Source of the DNA: Robiginitalea sediminis | Lineage (GTDB): Bacteria; Bacteroidota; Bacteroidia; Flavobacteriales; Flavobacteriaceae | Assembly (NCBI RefSeq): GCF_002198115.1 | Contig: NZ_NGNR01000003.1 | Span: 305,546 to 369,545, forward strand | DNA: 64,000 nt | Direction: 5' to 3' | In this document: positions 1-8,176 of the stretch, piece after piece | How positions within the stretch are numbered: the stretch's first letter is position 1 | Layout: every line of letters begins with the position of its first letter | Notes under the pieces: model-generated | The model's input: only the letters and a program-made list of their open reading frames with translations | What the model was told of the DNA's origin: nothing | Database searches by the model: none | Translations under genes and position numbers: made by a program

Positions 1-1942
1 GCTGGCCGGGGAACCAGAGGAATTTCACCGGCGCCTGTCCTACCTGTTGCAGCCCGCGGTAGTACTCCCACCCCTGGTCCCGGGGTACGGCCCGGTCCTC
101 ACTTCCGTGGAAAATGATGGTAGGGGTTTTGATTTTCTCGATTTCGAAAATAGGGGAGTATTTAATGTACCACTCATTGTAATGCTTCCCGTTGGTGTCA
201 TCCCAGGGGGCCCCGCCAAAGTAACTCTGGTCGAAGGTCACCCCAAAGCGGCAGGTCCCGTAGTCCGAGGTCCAGTTGATATCCCCGGCCCCAGGGGCTG
301 CAACTTTAAACATGTCCGGGTATTTGAGGGTCATCCAGGTGGTGAGGATGGCCCCGTTGGACCAGCCCATGGTGCCCAGCTGGTCCATATCGATCAGCCC
401 CAGGCTGTTGAGGTGTTGTATCCCGTTGTAGATGTCCACCTGCTCCAGGGAGTAGTAGTTCCCGTTTTTGATGGACTCAATAAAGGCCAGGCTGTGGTCG
501 CCCGAACCGTGGTAGTTGGGCTTCAGCACAAAGGCTCCTTTGTCGGTCAGGATTTGCGGGTAGGTAGACCAGCGCTCGGACCACTGGTCCTTGTCCACCC
601 CTGTAGGCCCGCCATGGATGCTCAGTACCAGCGGGTATTTCTTCCCTTCCTCGTACCCTTTCGGATAGTACAGGATGCCGTTTACCTGGTCCCCGTTGGC
701 GCCTTCCCAGTAAATCACCTCGGCTTTGGCAATGGGCTTTTTCTTAAGCGCGTCGTTCAGGGAAACCAGGGTCTGGGACCCTTCTATGGTACCCCCCCGC
801 CGGCCTGCTTTCAGGGTGCCTGTGTAGTATTCCGGGAGCTGGGAGGCGGTGGAATGGCGGTAGACCACCTTTCCGGTAGGTGCATTGAAGGCCAGGATGG
901 CCACGTGTTGCCCCTTCCCGTCAAAATCCAGTTCCCTCGGGGTCCAGCTGTTTCCGTCTTTGCGGTAATAGCGCGCCTTCATATAGGGGCCGTTGGCCAG
1001 CTGGGCAATTACGTCCTCCCCGTTGAGGTAGTAGGACCCGCTCAGGCCGTTTTCCCAATCCAGGTCTACCTGGGTATAGGCCCCGTTGGCCAGGTTGTAA
1101 AAGTAAAGCTCGCGCACACCGGCACCGTTCCACTGGGGGTCCGAGGAGCGGACCGCCGAGAAATAGAACCCACTGCCGCTGCGGGTAAAGGTAAACCCGG
1201 AAGGCTCCTGCAGGCCCTTCAGGATGTTCTGGCTACTGCCGCTTTTGAGGTCTACCAGCACGATATTTGGTTTGGGGTTCCCGTCGGTCCCGTAGTCCGG
1301 CGAGGTGATCTCGGTGTAGACCAGGTGGCTCCCGCTTTCCGAAACCGCGTAGTCGGCAATGCGGTAAGCATTATCCGTAATGCGGCGTATTTTTTTGGAT
1401 TTCAGGTTGAAGGCATAAATGCGGCGGGGGTTCCAGTGCAGGGTGTCCTCCACAATTACCGTATTGTCCTTTTCGTAGGTGATGTCGTAGAGGGTTTTCC
1501 CTTCCCCGGCCACAAACAACAGGGCAGAGTCCGCCAGGCGCTGCAGGCCGGAGATACCGTTCTCGAAGGTGTGGACCTGCTCGGGCTCGCCCCCGGCCAG
1601 GTTCAGTATCCAAAGGGCTTTCCCTTCCTCCCGGGAAGACAGGAAGTAAAGCGCCTTTCCATCGGCAGAAAAGGTCGCGCCGGATTCGCTCGATTCCGAA
1701 CGGGTGAGCTGCAGCACCTCCGGGGATTCCTCTCCCAGGCGGGCCAGGTGGAGCTTGCTGACGAATTTATCCTCCTTGGTTAACCCCTTGCGCTGGCTCC
1801 AGACCAGTTTCGAACCGTCTCGGGAAAATTCCGGGCCGGATACATATTCCGTGTTTATTATCTCTTCGGGTGTCCATTTTTCCTGTTGGCTCCAGGCCAG
1901 CACAGGCAGGGATGCCAGCAGCACCCAGGCGAATGTTCTCAT
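1..1942 (-). CDS. S9 family prolyl oligopeptidase-type serine peptidase, 3' end cut by window edge
   Basis: Exported serine peptidase of the S9 (prolyl oligopeptidase / dipeptidyl peptidase IV-like) family, expected to cleave peptides in the periplasm. About 647 codons are visible. The start at 1942 gives a signal peptide (MRTFAWVLLASLPVLAWSQ) ending in Gln. The middle is a TolB/WD-like beta-propeller (repeated GxxFSxDGxxLYF patterns). The C-terminal part is an alpha/beta hydrolase with the nucleophile elbow GWSNG (Ser near residue 528) and the acid in GSEDRAVP. The frame ends in WFPGQ plus one C, so the catalytic His expected right after this motif lies just outside the window. An open frame of 578 codons on the other strand is only a shadow of this high-GC gene. 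Family assignment is firm; substrate is unknown. Confidence 0.93.
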   Translation of the reverse strand, partial: MRTFAWVLLASLPVLAWSQQEKWTPEEIINTEYVSGPEFSRDGSKLVWSQRKGLTKEDKFVSKLHLARLGEESPEVLQLTRSESSESGATFSADGKALYFLSSREEGKALWILNLAGGEPEQVHTFENGISGLQRLADSALLFVAGEGKTLYDITYEKDNTVIVEDTLHWNPRRIYAFNLKSKKIRRITDNAYRIADYAVSESGSHLVYTEITSPDYGTDGNPKPNIVLVDLKSGSSQNILKGLQEPSGFTFTRSGSGFYFSAVRSSDPQWNGAGVRELYFYNLANGAYTQVDLDWENGLSGSYYLNGEDVIAQLANGPYMKARYYRKDGNSWTPRELDFDGKGQHVAILAFNAPTGKVVYRHSTASQLPEYYTGTLKAGRRGGTIEGSQTLVSLNDALKKKPIAKAEVIYWEGANGDQVNGILYYPKGYEEGKKYPLVLSIHGGPTGVDKDQWSERWSTYPQILTDKGAFVLKPNYHGSGDHSLAFIESIKNGNYYSLEQVDIYNGIQHLNSLGLIDMDQLGTMGWSNGAILTTWMTLKYPDMFKVAAPGAGDINWTSDYGTCRFGVTFDQSYFGGAPWDDTNGKHYNEWYIKYSPIFEIEKIKTPTIIFHGSEDRAVPRDQGWEYYRGLQQVGQAPVKFLWFPGQ

Positions 1943-2030
1943 GCAGCGTTTCGTTTGCGTTTAGCGCCACTCAAGATAGGGGATTTTGGGGAATGGGGAC
2001 AGCTTTATACCCACAGTTTCAGCAAGTGGA

Positions 2031-3173
2031 TTATCCCTCCAGGAACGCCTTGGGGGAACGCCCTTTGATCTTTTTAAAAGCGCGGTTAAAGGTGGCTTTG
2101 GAGTTGAACCCGGATTCATAGGCCAGGTAGAGCAGGGTATAGGTAGAACCGTTTTCCCGGTGCAATCGGATGAACTCCTCTATGCGCAGGCTGTTGACGT
2201 AGTCGTTAAAATTCTTTCCGAAAACCTGGTTGATGGCCGCCGATACCTGGGGCCGCGTTGCTCCGAGGTGCTGGGCCAGTTCGCTCAGGTTCAGGTCTGC
2301 CTGCAGATACAGCCGGTCCTGCTCCATCAGTGCCCTGAGCCTTTGGGCTATGGCCAAATGGGTGGTGTCTGCTCCTTTTTCATCCGGGGGTTCAGGCTGC
2401 TGCAGATCGAGGTCAAAATGGATCATGGCCGGCTGGCGCTGCGAAATCCCGGCGAGGCCTATGTAAAAAATAACGGCTACAAGCCCCAGGTTCCACCACC
2501 AGTCCTGGTAGAAACTAAGGTCCAGGAACGCATCCAGGACATTCATAATTTCCCGGAACAGAAGCCAGAAAATCATGGCATAGATAAAGTTGCGGAACCA
2601 ATTGAAACTGATCAGTTCGGTATTGCTGAACTGGTGGATGGACCAGGCCCGGTAGGCCCTGTAAATCACCAGGCATTTTCCGAGATAGAAAATAAAGGAG
2701 CCCCAAAGGGCGAATCGAAACACATAGGAGAGTACCAGGTCGTATCCGGATTCCTGTTTAAGCCTTACGGCTTCGGGTCCCTGGACAAAGGCGGTTATTT
2801 CATAGAGGAAATACACCAGGTAGGGCAGGGCGTGCCAGAAGTCTTTGCCCCTGAGGCGAAAGGACCGGTTGGTTTGGGCCCGGAAGTAGAAATAGACCAT
2901 TGGCCCAAATAAAAAACTAACCCCTCTGGGAAACCCGTTTAGTTCGTTCCACAAGAAGTTGATGCCCGCAAAACCAAAGGTGTAGTCCTGGAGTTCCATG
3001 GCGAGGATAAACATGATCCAGCCCAGGAATGTATCCGAAAGGCGCTGCTGGCGGAACCCGCGCACCAAAAAAACGAGCCACATCAGCAGGCCGAAGAAGT
3101 AACCAATCTGCAGGGGGGTGGTATACAGGGACATGAGGGAAAGGTACTGATAAATGGGATAAGCCTTCCGCAC
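2031..3173 (-). CDS. AraC-family transcriptional regulator with N-terminal membrane domain
   Basis: 380 aa. The first ~240 residues contain about seven hydrophobic stretches (for example GYFFGLLMWLVFLV, FWLLFREIMN, LGLVAVIFYIGLAGI). A short acidic linker (PEPPDEKGAD) leads to a C-terminal AraC-type double helix-turn-helix (about 275-378), with the typical LSELAQHLGATRPQVSAAIN and YESGFNSKATFNRAFKKIKG motifs. This architecture is common in Bacteroidota, where the membrane part is presumed to sense a signal and the AraC part binds DNA. A later start at Met14 (MSLYTTPLQ) is possible. Target genes cannot be told from context; the S9 peptidase and the exported protein next to it, on the same strand, are candidates by position only. 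Confidence 0.9.
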   Translation of the reverse strand: MRKAYPIYQYLSLMSLYTTPLQIGYFFGLLMWLVFLVRGFRQQRLSDTFLGWIMFILAMELQDYTFGFAGINFLWNELNGFPRGVSFLFGPMVYFYFRAQTNRSFRLRGKDFWHALPYLVYFLYEITAFVQGPEAVRLKQESGYDLVLSYVFRFALWGSFIFYLGKCLVIYRAYRAWSIHQFSNTELISFNWFRNFIYAMIFWLLFREIMNVLDAFLDLSFYQDWWWNLGLVAVIFYIGLAGISQRQPAMIHFDLDLQQPEPPDEKGADTTHLAIAQRLRALMEQDRLYLQADLNLSELAQHLGATRPQVSAAINQVFGKNFNDYVNSLRIEEFIRLHRENGSTYTLLYLAYESGFNSKATFNRAFKKIKGRSPKAFLEG

Positions 3174-3203
3174 GGATGGCTTATCCCCGTTTCCATTTAC
3201 GCG

Positions 3204-3794
3204 TTAGTTTCCTTTTTCGAGGTCCCGGATGCGCTTGGCCATATCGATCTTCGCGCCTGGTTCAATGCTGTCGTCCACCGTAAGGACCAGGATTTTCTTG
3301 AGCCCTTTGCGGTAATAAATCTCCTGACCCTTTGCCAGGGCAACCCCACTGTTGGACATAGGGGAGAGGTTGGGGTTCATAACCCCGGGAATGACCAGGG
3401 GGATGGATTTTAAGGAGGAATTGTGGAGGGTAAAGTTCACGGTCTCCATCCCCGGGGTGCGCTCCGGCTGGGGTTGGCGATCCACAAAACTCAGCGCGAT
3501 GCTGATATCCTTTCCGGAGTTGTTTTTCAGCTTCAGGATGTTCCCGGCTTTGACATACAAGACGGCCTTACCCATGGGCCCCAGCCCGAAGCCGCTAACC
3601 TGCTTGCGCGTGTCTGGGGTTAGGACGGCCACGTCTATGGGCTTGCCCGAGCGGTTGACGAGTTTTACATCGTAGGTGGCAAATTCCTCGTAGGTAAGCT
3701 CCACCGCCTTTCCTGCCGGGAGCACTACTTGCTCTTTGGCGCATACCTGCCATGCGGACAGGCAGAGGGTCAGTACTACAATTACATGTTTCAT
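3204..3794 (-). CDS. Exported protein of unknown function
   Basis: 196 aa with a clear signal peptide (MKHVIVVLTLCLSAWQVCAKE) and then a beta-rich, Lys- and Val-rich mature part (repeated short strands such as VDVAVLTP, AVLYVKAGN, LVIPGVMNP). I do not recognise a family. Two similar halves may be present: both have a 'GKAVxLxY...NxSGKxI' or 'GQEIYYRKG...LTVDDS' flavour, suggesting a small Ig-like or jelly-roll fold. It lies 31 bp from the AraC-type regulator and on the same strand. It is the last clear chromosomal gene before the tRNA-anchored accessory block begins near 3.9 kb. Confidence 0.75.
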   Translation of the reverse strand: MKHVIVVLTLCLSAWQVCAKEQVVLPAGKAVELTYEEFATYDVKLVNRSGKPIDVAVLTPDTRKQVSGFGLGPMGKAVLYVKAGNILKLKNNSGKDISIALSFVDRQPQPERTPGMETVNFTLHNSSLKSIPLVIPGVMNPNLSPMSNSGVALAKGQEIYYRKGLKKILVLTVDDSIEPGAKIDMAKRIRDLEKGN

Positions 3795-4256
3795 TTTTCA
3801 GGGTTTTAAAGGATTACTTTTTTGGATTCGATAGGGCGAAAGTAGGTCCGGGCCCCAGGCCAATCGACTTAAATTGTGATTTGAGACGTTTTTGGCGGGA
3901 TTGAAAAGGACTCAAATGATTTGAGTCCAAGGTTGGGTGCCTTTGGGGGAGGGTCTTATAGTGAAGTTGAGTCTGGGGGGGCGGCTGGGTTTTCCTTTGT
4001 ACTCCAGCCTGAAAATGTAAGCGCCAGGAGTACCTCCCCTAAGCGTGCTTCGCTCTGCTTCAGGGTCGGTTTTCCTGACGATCCCGTAGTCTAAATGAAA
4101 AGCTCGCCAAACCTTCGGTTTGCCAGGAGTACTCGCTGCGCTCGTGATCCTGGCTACTCACTCCTGAAAATGCAAACCCGGCACGGCCGCAGCCCGTGCG
4201 GTTTTGTTTTCCATGGCCGCTTACAGACGCGAGCGCCTGACGCGCCCCTGAAAAAC
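3795..4256. other. Gene-free left border of the accessory block with REP-like palindromes
   Basis: No convincing gene. From about 4020 the sequence has short palindromic, repeated units: CGCCAGGAGTACC at 4022, a hairpin GCCAGGA...TCCTGGC at 4122-4154, and a unit CCCGTAGTCTAAATGAAAAG (from 4083) that recurs at 7382 and, partly changed, at 7453. The CGCCAGGA word is the same as in the tRNA-Arg 3' end. This suggests debris of earlier insertions at the tRNA rather than chromosomal sequence (inference). The unmodified chromosome probably resumes to the left of about 3950. Confidence 0.5.
4083..4115 (+). repeat. Dispersed repeat unit, copy 1
   Basis: A ~33-bp unit starting CCCGTAGTCTAAATGAAAAG and ending AAACCTT; nearly identical at 7382-7414 and with three or four changes at 7453-7482. 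It sits next to palindromes built on CGCCAGGA. Likely remnant of small integrated sequences at the tRNA-Arg site. Confidence 0.7.
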
Positions 4257-4285
4257 AAAACCCCGCAACATTTGTTGCGGGGTTT
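4257..4285 (-). terminator. Hairpin terminator beside tRNA 3' copy at 4296
   Basis: Inverted repeat AACCCCGCAACA / TGTTGCGGGGTT with a T-run when read on the minus strand. It lies 11 bp left of the tRNA-Arg 3' copy, so it would terminate transcripts read leftwards out of the tRNA/att site. A close relative is at 7724-7747. Confidence 0.75.
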
Positions 4286-4295
4286 GCGCTTTAAG

Positions 4296-4317
4296 TGACC
4301 ACGCCAGGGTTCAAACC
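4296..4317 (-). repeat. att site copy: tRNA-Arg 3' end (left end of element 1)
   Basis: 22 bp matching the 3' part of the tRNA-Arg gene at 40965 (acceptor 3' strand, T-stem, T-loop) with one mismatch (CCAGGG for CCAGGA). It is followed by the ~130-bp element-left-end sequence (CTCCTTTGGAAACCCTTG... to TTAGTGCTTTTGT) that also follows the copies at 7761 and 13897, including GTTGACGATTTGTGAACC at 4371-4388. Inference: attachment site of a tyrosine integrase. Confidence 0.85.
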
Positions 4318-4524
4318 TCCTTTGGAAACCCTTGATTTTATTGGGTTTCTTTGTAAATCCTATGTCAAATGTTGACGATTTGTGAACCTATTTATTGAGT
4401 CTTTTCAGTTGATTGGACTTATATAAATTTAGTGCTTTTGTCTAATTCTCGATGGTCGAATATTAGGAGAGGTTATATTTCGGTTCATTTACACCAATTA
4501 AATTAATTGCATTAGACAAATGGC

Positions 4525-6927
4525 TCAGTCCAGAACAAATTTGTTGATTCCACTAATTAATTTATGGTCGCTTTGATTCCACTTTAGCGTTCCGTTTAAT
4601 CCTTCCGGCAGTTCAATAACACAATTTAGTTTGCCATTTTTTTCTCTTTTGTAGGTGGTTATAATGGGTCCAAAGGGGTGAATGGTTGTCCCTTGAACCG
4701 CATTTAGACTTCCAAGTTGAGGGGTAATAGATACGGTTTGGAAACCGGGTGATCCCGGCTCGACCCCACAGGTTATGTTAAGAAGGTCATACATGGGATG
4801 AGAAGACCATGCATGACAATCCGACCTGCTTTCTAGACCGTGTTCCGGAAATGTTGTGAACCCCTTGTCCAAAAAGTATTTCCATTGATCCAGGGATTCG
4901 ATGAATAGATCGCCCCTTCCCGCTTTTTTCAGCGCCTGAAACACATAGAAATTAAAATAAAGTGTAGCCTGGGCCAGGCTTTCGTCTGTCATTATTTGCC
5001 GGGCTATCCGCTCATTCTCTTCGGAATCAAAAGCCCCGGAAAGAATGGCCAGGGCATTGGTGTGCTGTGAGAAGACTTTCTTTCCTGCGGTTTCGGCCAT
5101 GAGTCCGCGTTTTTGGTCAAAGCAGGTCTTTTTTGTGCGCTCTACCAGATTATCAGCTAAAACCATATAGTTCTCAGCCTCTTGCGAATACCCGAAATAG
5201 GAGAACATGCTGGCGGCATGCCGGAGCGTATTTGCAAGTAACAGGGTCATGTGAGCAGATCCACCCTCCGTGATCCCGGGGGGCGAACCTTCTCTGAATT
5301 CTGGGGTCCCCCCGTCGACATGGTTCCAATAGGGAAGGGGGCCGAGCATCCCCGTATCATCTATTTTCGAGAGGAACCATGACAGAATAAACCGGATACC
5401 GGGCAGGAAGGTGCTTACAAATTCGTGGTCGTTGCGCAACATGAAATAATCATGGACCGAACTGATGAAAATAAGCGAGAAGGGGGGGATGATCTGCGAA
5501 TTGGAGGAAGGGTGGTTACTCTTGGTGAGCCCCATCGGCTGCATAGAGTTGTAGAATTGAGATAAGGCATTTTTCGCCAGCCGATCATCCCCGTCGACAT
5601 ACATCGAAATTAACGCCTGAATACGGGTATCGCCTATGTACTGGATTTGTTCATAATACGGACAATCCATATACGTCTCCAAAGCACATAGCCGCGCTGT
5701 ACGCCAGCTGATATCCCAAATCCTTTCCAGTTCAGGATCTTCACTCAGGAACTCTGCATTCTCTTTCAATGGATAAGCCGTATACAGGTTATGGAAATCA
5801 TGGATTTCCAGCGGAGCATCCCGGGTCTCAATCTCAATTTTCACATACCGAAACACGCGGATCCAAAGGGGTGTGAAGACCCTTTGCTTGCCCCCGTCAC
5901 TGACTACCACATCATAATACCCTTTCATGGTTTTATTTCGCCACTCGTTTCGGTTTGCCTTCCTACCCTCCGCATCAAACAGTGCTTCCTGATATTGAAT
6001 TTTAATCCTGGAGTCCCTTCCACCTGAAAAAGCCAGGTTGGGAAAGCCCATGGTGATGGATTTGTTGTCGAGTAATAAAGACACCTTTGAATTTGCCGGC
6101 ACGGTAAAATGCAATTGTTCTGAAAGGGTATCAACGGGAATATCCAGATTTTCAACTTCCACAACAGCTGGGGTTTGTTCTTTTTTTTGCTCCATAGCTG
6201 GAAGGCTCCTAGGTTGGAGAAGCCATGGGGTTCCCCTCCAGGTGTCGAGCCCCAAATGATTACCCTTACCCAATATATCGGCTTGCTGCCACCCTACCTC
6301 TCTGAAAGACAGGTCTGCCCAGCCCCACGGATGAAGGGCACCAATGAGGCTATCTGTGGCGCCCGCAATATAGCCGCCCCCAACCTGTTCGCGCGTGTGG
6401 CTGATTGGAAAATAGCCCGGATCGCGGAAAGTCAGCCAGGATGAATCGGTATTAAGCGATTGTTCACTTGGAGTATCTCCCTGTAAAATGAAAGCAGTTT
6501 TATGCGTGATTTGACGTTGTGCCCTGTAAGGCCCCATATTCCAAACCTGGGCCGCAACGATATTCCTTCCTTTCTGAAGCCATTCGGAGATGTCAATCGT
6601 GTCATAATTCCAGTTATTGAGATCCCCAATTGCCGGGCCGTCATTCACCCACTGGCCATTTATTTTAAGGCGGTATCGATTATCAGCGGATACATGCACA
6701 AGAAAACGCTTAGGCTTCTCATCGAGGTTTAGTTCCTTCCGAAAGTAAAAGATACCATATTCCAGGCCCGAAATGCCCGGGTAGGATATCCAATCCGCGA
6801 AAGCAGGATCGTTTAACTGTTCTGGAAGCGTTACAAAATCAGTAGGTTGTCCGAGGGTGGGAAACGCGGTGAATAGAATGAGTGCTAGGGCCGAAATTTG
6901 TGATCTCATTTTACAAGGAATCTTCAT
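4525..6927 (-). CDS. GH78-type alpha-L-rhamnosidase-like glycoside hydrolase
   Basis: 800 aa, exported (signal peptide around MRSQISALALILFTAFPTLGQ; Met7 is a possible start). An N-terminal beta-sandwich (about 45-170, with the sugar-binding-like stretch DNRYRLKINGQWVNDGPAIG) precedes a six-hairpin (alpha/alpha)6 barrel. At about residue 420, DCPYYEQIQYIGDTR corresponds to the GH78 active-site region (DCPxxExxxxxGD), so the acidic residues of the family are kept. The C-terminal domain with WSSHPMYDLL and SITPQLG is typical of the family. Expected role: release of rhamnose or a related deoxy sugar from polysaccharide in the periplasm. It stands alone in its element, without a SusC/D pair or transporter. 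Family is fairly sure, substrate is not. Confidence 0.88.
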   Translation of the reverse strand: MKIPCKMRSQISALALILFTAFPTLGQPTDFVTLPEQLNDPAFADWISYPGISGLEYGIFYFRKELNLDEKPKRFLVHVSADNRYRLKINGQWVNDGPAIGDLNNWNYDTIDISEWLQKGRNIVAAQVWNMGPYRAQRQITHKTAFILQGDTPSEQSLNTDSSWLTFRDPGYFPISHTREQVGGGYIAGATDSLIGALHPWGWADLSFREVGWQQADILGKGNHLGLDTWRGTPWLLQPRSLPAMEQKKEQTPAVVEVENLDIPVDTLSEQLHFTVPANSKVSLLLDNKSITMGFPNLAFSGGRDSRIKIQYQEALFDAEGRKANRNEWRNKTMKGYYDVVVSDGGKQRVFTPLWIRVFRYVKIEIETRDAPLEIHDFHNLYTAYPLKENAEFLSEDPELERIWDISWRTARLCALETYMDCPYYEQIQYIGDTRIQALISMYVDGDDRLAKNALSQFYNSMQPMGLTKSNHPSSNSQIIPPFSLIFISSVHDYFMLRNDHEFVSTFLPGIRFILSWFLSKIDDTGMLGPLPYWNHVDGGTPEFREGSPPGITEGGSAHMTLLLANTLRHAASMFSYFGYSQEAENYMVLADNLVERTKKTCFDQKRGLMAETAGKKVFSQHTNALAILSGAFDSEENERIARQIMTDESLAQATLYFNFYVFQALKKAGRGDLFIESLDQWKYFLDKGFTTFPEHGLESRSDCHAWSSHPMYDLLNITCGVEPGSPGFQTVSITPQLGSLNAVQGTTIHPFGPIITTYKREKNGKLNCVIELPEGLNGTLKWNQSDHKLISGINKFVLD

Positions 6928-7159
6928 AGGCTAAAGTTAGTGGGAAGAATCCAGTCCTGAGTGCATGTGTAGGTTCTTTCACTATATGTTCAGCCTGAAT
7001 TCGACAGAAATCCTAAACTTGAGATAGGGCAGGTAGCTATATTACTGTATCAATCAAGATTAAGAAATCCCATGGGTAATTTATCTTGAATGGCTATTAA
7101 ATAATACTCCCCAAAACATAGATCAGGAGTTTAGTTATTTAAAGGATTTTCTTCTTTTA

Positions 7160-7336
7160 CAAAAAGTTTAAAAGGTCACACCGTTACCTACATCAATATT
7201 GGTGTGACCGAATTGTGACCTCGAGTACCTTGAATTGGAGGAATTATTTCAATTCAAACAAGATCAAATCAAATTAAAAATCCCTGCAAGTAAAATGATT
7301 TGCAGGGTTTTGATATCAAAACGTATCAAATTTTAG
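7160..7336. repeat. Element right-end sequence, copy 1
   Basis: About 180 bp that matches 13730-13896 closely: AAAAGGTCACAC, an inverted GTGTGACC, GAATTGTGACCTCGAG, TTGAATTGGA(G/A)GAATTATTTC, then a hairpin CCCTGCAA...TTGCAGGG and TTTTGATATCAAA just before the att core. Inverted GGTCAC words suggest binding sites for integrase or an accessory protein (inference). Confidence 0.8.
7282..7307 (-). terminator. Hairpin terminator beside tRNA 3' copy at 7337
   Basis: CCCTGCAA ... TTGCAGGG followed by T's in both directions, 30 bp from the att core. The same hairpin with the same spacing occurs at 13842-13867. Confidence 0.7.
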
Positions 7337-7350
7337 TGACCACGCCAGGA
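7337..7350 (-). repeat. att site copy: tRNA-Arg 3' end (right end of element 1)
   Basis: TGACCACGCCAGGA identical to the end of the tRNA-Arg gene, preceded by TTTTAG as in the copy at 13897. The match stops after the T-stem because the following sequence is a palindrome (TCCTGGCG at 7372-7379). Confidence 0.75.
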
Positions 7351-7381
7351 GTACCTCGCTTTGCTCGGTTTTCCTGGCGGC

Positions 7382-7414
7382 CCCGTAGTCTAAATGAAAA
7401 GCTCGCCAAACCTT
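7382..7414 (+). repeat. Dispersed repeat unit, copy 2
   Basis: Same unit as at 4083-4115, following a palindrome (7343-7379) whose left arm is the end of a tRNA-Arg 3' copy. A third, diverged copy follows at 7453-7482. Confidence 0.7.
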
Positions 7415-7549
7415 CTAGGATTACCTGCGCTGCGCTTGGTTTTCCTGACGGCCCCGTAGTCTACATCGAAAGCTCCAAACCTTCGGTTTGTGCTTTTTTA
7501 TTTTCTCTCTTCGGTTCGGGAGCGAGCTCCCACCTCGATCGAAAATAAA

Positions 7550-7574
7550 AAAGCTCGCCTACTAGGCGAGCTTT
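7550..7574 (-). terminator. Hairpin terminator beside tRNA 3' copy at 7586
   Basis: AAAGCTCGCC-TACTA-GGCGAGCTTT, flanked by A-run on the left and T-run on the right, 12 bp left of the att copy. Confidence 0.7.
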
Positions 7575-7585
7575 CGATGCTTAAG

Positions 7586-7601
7586 TGACCACGCCAGGAT
7601 T
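7586..7601 (-). repeat. att site copy: tRNA-Arg 3' end, remnant
   Basis: TGACCACGCCAGGATT, 16 bp identical to the tRNA-Arg 3' end, followed by unrelated sequence (AGTTCCTGATCC) instead of the usual left-end sequence. Probably a junction left by a deleted or very small element. Confidence 0.7.
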
Positions 7602-7723
7602 AGTTCCTGATCCTTGTCTAAGACCCTTGTGCAAATAGGAAACCCCGCAGCCCTGGCGGGCTGCGTGTATTTCATTTCACTCCGAAAGCTCAAGTAAGCT
7701 TGGCTTTCTCCGTAAAATAAAAT

Positions 7724-7747
7724 ACCCCGCAACTTGCGTTGCGGGGT
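7724..7747 (-). terminator. Hairpin terminator beside tRNA 3' copy at 7761
   Basis: ACCCCGCAAC-TTGC-GTTGCGGGGT, 13 bp left of the att copy; close to the hairpin at 4257-4285. Confidence 0.75.
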
Positions 7748-7760
7748 TTCCTGCTTGATG

Positions 7761-7783
7761 TGACCACGCCAGGATTCAAACCT
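7761..7783 (-). repeat. att site copy: tRNA-Arg 3' end (left end of element 2)
   Basis: 23 bp identical to the tRNA-Arg 3' end, followed by the shared left-end sequence with GTTGACGATTTGTGAACC at 7836-7853. Confidence 0.85.
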
Positions 7784-7964
7784 CCTTTGGAAACCCTTGT
7801 ATTTGTTGGGTTTCTTAGTAAATCCTATGTGAAATGTTGACGATTTGTGAACCTAATAATTGAGTCTTTCCAGTTGATTGGACGAGTATAAATTTAGTGC
7901 TTTTATCCATTTCTCTATGGTCGAATTTTAGGAGAGGTTCTTATTACGAGGAGTGTTATTTCGG

Positions 7965-8171
7965 TTAGCAACAAGACTTATTTTGTTGAATCGGCGGACA
8001 TTTGACACTTCCATAACTGCAAAACACACAGCAGTCGCCCTTTTTGGGCCTAAGCACGGTTTTACAATTATCACATTGGTAAAAAAATTGACATGCATCC
8101 GTCGGCATGGTTTCTTCTTTCCTGTGTCCGCATTTCGGGCATGTAATTATTGATTGAAGTAGGATTTCCAT
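7965..8171 (-). CDS. Small Cys-rich protein of the 'GDCCVFCSYG' type in a mer-like operon
   Basis: 68 aa with nine cysteines: a CPKC pair near the N-terminus, CDNC in the middle, then GDCCVFCSYGSVKCPPIQ and a terminal CC. The CPxC/CxxC spacing suggests a zinc-ribbon or a soft-metal-binding protein. I recall this family as a frequent companion of mercury/metal transport genes in Bacteroidota; its function is not established to my knowledge. It is the last gene of the ArsR-MerTP operon, 5 bp after merTP. Confidence 0.8.
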   Translation of the reverse strand: MEILLQSIITCPKCGHRKEETMPTDACQFFYQCDNCKTVLRPKKGDCCVFCSYGSVKCPPIQQNKSCC

Positions 8172-8176
8172 GCCTT

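Larger units (their letters stand above)
4296..7350. mobile_element. Element 1: integrase-less island carrying one GH78-type gene
   Basis: Bounded by tRNA-Arg 3' copies at 4296 and 7337. The left end matches those of element 2 and of the ICE; the right end (about 7160-7336) matches the right end of element 3 (about 13730-13896). It contains a single gene, the rhamnosidase-like hydrolase, and no recombinase. The pattern fits a cis-mobilizable element that depends on an integrase supplied in trans (inference). Confidence 0.65.
6928..7964. other. Junction region with three tRNA 3' copies and three hairpins; no gene
   Basis: More than 1 kb without a credible gene. It contains the right end of element 1 (about 7160-7336, with inverted GGTCACAC / GTGTGACC), att copies at 7337, 7586 and 7761, hairpin terminators at 7282, 7550 and 7724, and the repeat units at 7382 and 7453. 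The segments 7337-7586 (about 250 bp) and 7586-7761 (about 175 bp) look like the ends of elements that have lost their contents. Confidence 0.7.

Noticed and set aside
47-1783. Long plus-strand open frame of 578 codons
   Set aside because: Antisense shadow of the S9 peptidase; low-complexity Val/Gly/Pro/Gln-rich translation and no recognised domain.
4020-7482. Short repeats considered as a CRISPR array
   Set aside because: Only two or three irregular copies, no constant spacing and no cas genes.
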